Below, one piece after another: positions 59,520 through 64,000 of a DNA stretch of 64,000 nt. Position 1 is the first letter of the stretch. Each line of letters begins with the position of its first letter. Source of the DNA: an uncultured Acidobacteriota bacterium (GTDB lineage: Bacteria; Acidobacteriota; Terriglobia; Bryobacterales; Bryobacteraceae); the NCBI GenBank assembly GCA_902826685.1, contig CADEFT010000004.1:33276-97275 (forward strand), read 5' to 3'. Position numbers and translations under genes: made by a program. The notes under the pieces were generated by a model, which worked only from the letters and a program-made list of their open reading frames with translations, was not told where the DNA came from and ran no database searches.

Positions 59520-60173
59520 CTACAGGGCTTCCACGACGGCGCGCGCATGCTCCATCGCAAGCGTCGGGCTTGACAGAATGGGAATCTTCTTCTCTTCGGC
59601 CGGTAACTGATCGATCACGCGTGCCATAGAGGCTTGCGCGAGCACGACCACATCCACCTGCGCCGCCAGTTCGCGCAATCCTTCGGCGACCATGCGGTCG
59701 TGCGTGGCCGTGTCCCCCGCGATGACGGCTTCGAAGGCGCCCTCGCAGAGCTTGGAAACGAGATCCTGCGCACCGGTATCGCGCAGCAACTGCACGGTGG
59801 GCTCAAGCGTAGTGCGCAACGTGGCCAGCACGCCGACGCGACGGCCCGCGGCCACCGCCTTGCGCGCCATCGGCTCGTCGATCCGCATGACCGGCATATC
59901 GAATAGCGGCATCGCCAGCGACGTCGCCGGCCCGATCGAAGAACAGGTGACCAGCACCGCATCGGCGCCCGCCTGTCCGGCCGCTTCAATATGATGGACC
60001 ACGCGGCGGATGGTGGCTTTTTCCAGATGGCCGGTGCGAATCGTGTTCTTGATCAGGCTCTCATCCACCATGTGGAACACGCGGATGCTGGGACCCAGCA
60101 GCTTCGCGGCCAGGTCGTTGAAAGCGGGCACCAGCACCGGGCTGGTGTGCAACAGGGCAAGGGTTTTGCTCAC
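59520..60173 (-). CDS. Aspartate/glutamate racemase-superfamily protein
   Basis: 217 residues from GTG 60173. It has the two-domain Asp/Glu/hydantoin racemase pattern with paired cysteine regions. LVTCSSIGPAT (Cys at about 76) supplies one catalytic Cys, while the second position reads VVVLAQASMARV without Cys. A one-cysteine active site is more like decarboxylases or isomerases of the superfamily than true racemases. First gene of the acid-sugar operon, so it may process a related hydroxy acid. Cytoplasmic. The role in the pathway is unassigned and could be a side or repair reaction. Confidence 0.8.
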   Translation of the reverse strand: MSKTLALLHTSPVLVPAFNDLAAKLLGPSIRVFHMVDESLIKNTIRTGHLEKATIRRVVHHIEAAGQAGADAVLVTCSSIGPATSLAMPLFDMPVMRIDEPMARKAVAAGRRVGVLATLRTTLEPTVQLLRDTGAQDLVSKLCEGAFEAVIAGDTATHDRMVAEGLRELAAQVDVVVLAQASMARVIDQLPAEEKKIPILSSPTLAMEHARAVVEAL

Positions 60174-60220
60174 GGGTGTTTCGGCCAACCCGAGGATTGT
60201 AGCACTGCGAATTTTCCGGG

Positions 60221-62233
60221 CTACACGCCGCCGGAGACCGCCGATGACGCGCCCATCGAGTTGGTCAGAATCACCGAGGCGGAGCCGATCGCGGTCGTGC
60301 TTCCGTTCAGTACGAACGGTAACCGGAGAGAGAACCGGCTGCCATTGGCTCTTCCGCCGGTTGTATCGAACCAGATGGATTGCGCATTGGCGAGCGTCAC
60401 GTCGAATCGCGTCGTGCCGTCCAAAGTCGCGCCCGTGCCGCTGATAAAAGTCACGCCGAAGTTCGTCAACTCCCTGGTGGACGAATAGCCCTGCACCTCG
60501 AGCGTGAAACCCGACGAGGTCAGATCGAGAATCCTCACGCTGCCCGGCGTGATCACAGGCGCGGAGCGGGCCACGGTCAAGGTGGCGGCGGGTCTCGGGT
60601 TCGGTAACACCGAGACTCCATTCGCCGTCAAGGCCGTCAGAGCAACCGTGATGGTACCCGCCACCGTTCCCCGGCTGAACTGGCCCGCATTGGGAATGAC
60701 GGCCGCGGTCGCGCCGGATGGGATCGTGAAATTGAGAGAAGTGGTTCCATTTGGAAATCGCACCTCCTGAAAGGCGAAGTTCGCGGGCAGGTTCGGTACC
60801 GCCGGAGCGAAGCTCAATGACAGCGTCCCGTTGATGGCGGTGGCGGAGGCCGTGCCCAATGAGAGCGCGGTCGTGGCCTGATTGTCTCCGCCCGTAACGC
60901 TCAGGTTGACAACCGGCGGCGGGATCGCGATGGTAAACGCCACGGCGCCCGAAGCCACGCCGTTCTGAACCACGGCGATCTGCGCCGATCCCGGCATCGC
61001 CAGCAGGTTGGCTGGAATCGTTGCGTTGAGGCGCGTGGCGCTGACCCACTGCACATTGCTCAGGTTCGTATTCTGCCCGTTGAACGTCCAGCGCACGGTC
61101 GCGGCCTGCGTGAAGTTCGACCCGTTGACGGCAATGGTGGTGGCGGGACTGAGCATCGGAACCATGTTCGGCGCGACGCTTGAGATCACCGCCCCCGCGC
61201 CCGGGCCGATGACGAAGTCGCGCGGTGCCGAGGGCGTACCCGTCGGATTCGCGACCACGATCTGAGCCGTGCCCGGATTGACCAACTGTGCGGCCGGAAT
61301 CGTGACCACGATCTGAGTGGTGCCGTTGATCTGCGGGTTGGCCAGAACCGTGGTCTGGTTGTTGAAAGTCCAGCGCACGCTGGCGCCGGGCGCAAAGGCG
61401 GTTCCCGTGATCGACAAACTGGTGTTGCCGGAGCCGGCCGCCACCGTCGACGGCGCCAGATTGGTGATGGTCAAGGGAACGACCTGCCCGTTCGATACCG
61501 TGAACAACAGGCGTCCCGCCACGCCGCTGTTGCCGAACTGCTGATAGCGCAGACCGCGCTGCATGTTCGAGTCCAGGAAGGCGCCGCTGACGTGGGAACC
61601 CGGGTACTCGAACGACCGGTTGTTGGCGCCGGTCAAGCCATTGGAGTAGCCCACCGACGGCGGCTGGCACTGCAATCCACAGAGGCCGTTATTGTTGCTG
61701 TTGTTCGCCTCGCCGGCTTCCCACTGGATCTGGTTGTAGTTGAACTCAAAATCGAAATCGTTGACCGCCCGGTCGCCGCGATTGATCAGCACGATCTGAA
61801 ACGTGTTCCGTTTGTCCGCCTTCACGTCATAGTAGCCAACCGCGTTCCAAGTCACCGCAAAGGCCTGCCGCCCGTTGACCGTTCCACGGCCCCAAGAGAT
61901 CTGCCCCGAAAGGGTGCTTCGCGTATCGATGTCGGCGTAGAAGGCGGCGATGATCTTCTGCGCGTTATTGACGAGGTTCTCTGGCACGTACCCGGTTTGA
62001 CCCTGCTCGAACGTGATGTAGCCGTTCGTTCCAACGTAAACGTTGGTGAGCGTCGTACCGAAGAAATTGATCGGAAATCCAATCGCAATGGGTCCGGTAA
62101 AGATGTCGTCCTCCCGCACCTGCGTCCCCACCACGGTGAACCCCGTTCGGACCGCCGGCTGCGCGAAGGCATCGTACGCCGTCGCCAATACCAGAGCGAA
62201 CACGAAAAACAAGACGCGTCTGTTGATCTTCAT
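60221..62233 (-). CDS. Secreted nidogen-like (NIDO) protein with IPT/TIG-like Ig repeats
   Basis: 670 residues from ATG 62233, with GAGG 6 nt upstream (an alternative ATG at 62248). A signal peptide (about 1-25) is followed by a NIDO-type domain (about 30-230: FPINFFGTTLTNVYVGTNGYITF, AAFYADIDTR, WGRGTVNGRQAFAVTWNAVGYYD, NTFQIVLINRGD). Two or three IPT/TIG-like Ig modules come next (about 235-430), each opening with I-x-x-(L/V)-x-P and containing VRWTFN and IPA-L--PG-AQI. Two further beta domains finish the protein. NIDO domains occur in extracellular adhesive proteins. Third gene of a three-gene exported set; the gap to the preceding gene is 7 nt. No enzyme motif. Confidence 0.84.
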   Translation of the reverse strand: MKINRRVLFFVFALVLATAYDAFAQPAVRTGFTVVGTQVREDDIFTGPIAIGFPINFFGTTLTNVYVGTNGYITFEQGQTGYVPENLVNNAQKIIAAFYADIDTRSTLSGQISWGRGTVNGRQAFAVTWNAVGYYDVKADKRNTFQIVLINRGDRAVNDFDFEFNYNQIQWEAGEANNSNNNGLCGLQCQPPSVGYSNGLTGANNRSFEYPGSHVSGAFLDSNMQRGLRYQQFGNSGVAGRLLFTVSNGQVVPLTITNLAPSTVAAGSGNTSLSITGTAFAPGASVRWTFNNQTTVLANPQINGTTQIVVTIPAAQLVNPGTAQIVVANPTGTPSAPRDFVIGPGAGAVISSVAPNMVPMLSPATTIAVNGSNFTQAATVRWTFNGQNTNLSNVQWVSATRLNATIPANLLAMPGSAQIAVVQNGVASGAVAFTIAIPPPVVNLSVTGGDNQATTALSLGTASATAINGTLSLSFAPAVPNLPANFAFQEVRFPNGTTSLNFTIPSGATAAVIPNAGQFSRGTVAGTITVALTALTANGVSVLPNPRPAATLTVARSAPVITPGSVRILDLTSSGFTLEVQGYSSTRELTNFGVTFISGTGATLDGTTRFDVTLANAQSIWFDTTGGRANGSRFSLRLPFVLNGSTTAIGSASVILTNSMGASSAVSGGV

Positions 62234-62240
62234 GGCTGCC

Positions 62241-63167
62241 TCACTCATCGTTCCTGGCCGAAAAAACGGCCGACGCGGATTGCCCTCGCAAGACGATCCA
62301 CCACGCCGGGCCACCGCCGCCCGAATTGACCAGATAGCTATCGCCGTTCCGAAGCCGGCTCAGTTCCTGGACTTCGCAGGGCACCTCGCTCCACCGCACC
62401 ACATCGTCCACCGTGTCGAACGTCATCACCGCACGCCCGCCGGGAACAATGCCCACAACGGTGCGGCCGTCGAGTGCCGGGGCCATCACTAGCGAGGCGC
62501 CGTCGAAGGAACTGGCGAAAGTCCGCGTCGATCGCGCCGTTACATCGAGCATCGTAAAGGTCCGCCGTATGCCGTCGGCGATCAACAACCCTGTCGAGCC
62601 GGGCAAAAACGTCAATCCCGCCACCCGGTTTGCGCGGAACAGAAGAGAGGGGCTGCTTTCACCACAGCCGTACCCATGGATGGATCCTCCCGCTTCCGCC
62701 ACCGCGACGCAGGTTCCCGCGTCGTTTACAGCCAAAGCCTGTAAGTCGAGGGCCGTCTCAAACTCGAATACGACGCGTCCTCGCGCGGATACGATCTGCA
62801 GTTGGCCCCGCCGCCCGCAGTAGACCGCCGCGAAGCCGCCGTTCGGACTAAACGCAATCGCATCGATGCAAGCGGCCGATCCCGCTACCGGTCTGAGACG
62901 CGGCTCATCGAGCCCGGTCACCGACAATCCTTCCTCGCGCGCGTTCCTGGCGATGGCCCACGCCTGGCCCGGCGCCAGAAACATCCGCCCGGCACCTTCC
63001 GGCAGCAGCGACGGCTTCACATCGGAGGCGGCAGGCACGCCAAAGATGCCGTGCACTTGGGTCCCGTCCGGGCTCGAAAAGTGGCCAATCAACGGCGCCG
63101 AAACCGAACCCTCGGTCCGGGGAGCCTGCGCGATAAGAGACAGGGAAAAGACAAGGTTGAGAATCAT
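62241..63167 (-). CDS. Secreted beta-propeller-like protein, unknown function
   Basis: 308 residues from ATG 63167, with GAGG about 9 nt upstream; TTG 63182 is an in-frame alternative. A signal peptide (about 1-14) is followed by repeated four-strand-like units: DAIAFSPNGGFAAVYCG, LQALAVNDAGTCVAVAEAG, VAGLTFLPGSTGLLIADG and ASLVMAPALDGRTVVGIV. This pattern is that of a WD40/YVTN-like propeller scaffold. It lies between the Ig-like and NIDO-like proteins of the same operon, with a short gap on each side. No catalytic residues are evident. Function unknown. Confidence 0.8.
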   Translation of the reverse strand: MILNLVFSLSLIAQAPRTEGSVSAPLIGHFSSPDGTQVHGIFGVPAASDVKPSLLPEGAGRMFLAPGQAWAIARNAREEGLSVTGLDEPRLRPVAGSAACIDAIAFSPNGGFAAVYCGRRGQLQIVSARGRVVFEFETALDLQALAVNDAGTCVAVAEAGGSIHGYGCGESSPSLLFRANRVAGLTFLPGSTGLLIADGIRRTFTMLDVTARSTRTFASSFDGASLVMAPALDGRTVVGIVPGGRAVMTFDTVDDVVRWSEVPCEVQELSRLRNGDSYLVNSGGGGPAWWIVLRGQSASAVFSARNDE

Positions 63168-63178
63168 GACGAGATACC

Positions 63179-63808
63179 TCAACGAGGCGGACCAAAGGTT
63201 ACGCCTCCGGCTCCGAGGCTGATGGTTCCCCGGGGGCCCGAGGGTACCGCCGGCCCGGAGCCGGAGTCGCCGCCGGCGCGTGTGACGGCCACACCGGCGC
63301 CCACGGCCGCCGCCGCGACGCCTACGATGATGCCCGCCACCGCCGCCGCCGAAATGCCCGCAGCCGCCGCCACGGCGGCCGTGGTCACCGGTACCGCGGC
63401 GCTGATGGCTCCTCCCGGCACCGAAGCGGTAGCGTTGATGGTGAAGGATGTGCCGGAGGCCGCGGTGAAAGATCCGCTCGAAGCCAGCCCCGCCGCGTTC
63501 GTTGTCACCAACGACGTGGATGTTCCCGCCGTGAAAGTGGCCGGGGTGCCAACTTGCTGGATCGAGAACAGCACGGCCACGCCCGCCACCGGTTTGTCGT
63601 TCTCGTCTGTAACCTTGACTACGGCCTGAGAACTAACCCGCCCTTTCTGCCCGCGCCGGAACTTCGAAGCGTCCTCCACCACGGTCAGCTTGTACTTACT
63701 CGGGACCTTCGGCTCTTCTTGAGCGAAACCTGAAGTAAGTAGCAGACCTGTCAGTGAAGTAGCCAGACAGCGGCGCACGCCGCCGGGAAGCCAGTGGATG
63801 GCTCTCAT
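63179..63808 (-). CDS. Secreted Ig-like (Big-type) protein with Gly/Ala-rich C-terminal helix
   Basis: 209 residues from ATG 63808, with GGAGGG 4 nt upstream. A signal peptide (about 1-28) is followed by a bacterial Ig-like domain (about 40-140: VVKVTDENDKPVAGVAVLFSI, TTNAAGLASSGSFTA, FTINATASVPGG). An Ala/Gly/Val-rich hydrophobic stretch comes next (about 145-178: AAAAGISAAAVAGIIVGVAAA), which could be a membrane anchor, then a Gly/Ser tail. First gene of the exported set at 60221-63808. Probably surface-associated; no binding partner is evident. Confidence 0.82.
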   Translation of the reverse strand: MRAIHWLPGGVRRCLATSLTGLLLTSGFAQEEPKVPSKYKLTVVEDASKFRRGQKGRVSSQAVVKVTDENDKPVAGVAVLFSIQQVGTPATFTAGTSTSLVTTNAAGLASSGSFTAASGTSFTINATASVPGGAISAAVPVTTAAVAAAAGISAAAVAGIIVGVAAAAVGAGVAVTRAGGDSGSGPAVPSGPRGTISLGAGGVTFGPPR

Positions 63809-63943
63809 GCGTCCCTCCGTTCGGTTCAGAATTTTCGTTTCATGGGTAAGAGCGGATTCGGCAACGAAAACACGACACAATTCTCATTGAGGCCCGCCCG
63901 GCCGCCCTGCCGCCTCTGCGCCAGTACACCGCCACGTGGTGTA

Positions 63944-64000
63944 ATGGCACTCATGTCTACGCTGCGGTTTCGTATAGCTGCATTGATTTTGTCTGCCACC
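63944..64000 (+). CDS. 5' end of an exported protein gene (runs off the right edge)
   Basis: From ATG 63944 (or 63953) the frame reads MALMSTLRFRIAALILSAT up to the last base. The basic residue cluster followed by hydrophobic residues looks like the start of a signal peptide. It is divergent from the exported-protein operon at 60221-63808. Too short for any further call. Confidence 0.45.
   Translation, partial: MALMSTLRFRIAALILSAT

Overview
The window looks like chromosomal DNA of a GC-rich, Gram-negative soil acidobacterium, most likely of the Solibacter/Bryobacter group. The evidence is a secreted protein ending in a domain typical of Solibacter exported proteins (46520-48451), two very large Oar-like TonB-dependent receptors with an N-terminal carboxypeptidase-regulatory domain (21912-25127 and 42082-45396), many secreted amidohydrolases and multi-domain alpha/beta hydrolases, and frequent 4-nt ATGA gene overlaps. 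This placement rests on protein families only; there is no rRNA or tRNA gene in the window.

Layout. 1-12.5 kb is core-like: a truncated TPR protein, a D-aminoacylase-like amidohydrolase, a DUF4440-type protein, a DinB protein, a cytochrome c/copper monooxygenase fusion, an NtrC-type regulator, a membrane protein, valS, an NtrB-type kinase and a proline-rich lipoprotein. 12.5-21.1 kb is accessory: a frameshifted LAS-type peptidase followed by two tandem paralogous secreted proteins, then a BlaI/M56 peptidase/membrane-protein operon lying between two 30-bp direct repeats, with a possible insertion-sequence end nearby. 21.1-28.6 kb is a nutrient-uptake locus: GntR regulator, divergent promoter with operator, TonB receptor, and a CBM9-CBM9-esterase fusion. 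28.6-33.3 kb is the most unusual part. Two paralogous coiled-coil membrane proteins, each with a sigma-54-type promoter and a near-identical UUCG terminator, flank a 70-residue peptide gene and a cobalamin-binding radical SAM enzyme whose C-terminus resembles a PqqD peptide-recognition domain. This looks like an undescribed ribosomally made, modified peptide locus.

33.3-42 kb holds a thioredoxin-like ferredoxin, a small zinc metallopeptidase, an HD-GYP response regulator, an amidohydrolase/EVE pair, a three-gene exopolysaccharide export set (outer-membrane export protein, chain-length protein, tyrosine kinase) and a Gfo/Idh/MocA oxidoreductase. 42-48.5 kb has the second TonB receptor, a FecR protein and the Solibacter-type exported protein. 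48.5-55 kb is a five-gene plus-strand run: serine hydrolase, a metal-site-less imidazolonepropionase homologue, glutamate formimidoyltransferase, a SelA-like PLP enzyme and a double hydrolase. 54.97-60.2 kb is a tightly coupled minus-strand acid-sugar operon with a RuBisCO-like protein, a four-carbon acid sugar kinase and an oxidoreductase, best matching D-apionate-type catabolism. 60.2-63.8 kb encodes three exported proteins, and a new gene begins at the right edge.

How the parts fit: the TonB receptors, CBM9-esterase, double hydrolase and acid-sugar operon suggest plant-polymer scavenging (apiose is a plant cell-wall sugar). Sigma-54 control is supported both by an NtrC-family activator in the window and by -24/-12 promoters. 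These links are inferred from gene families and positions only.
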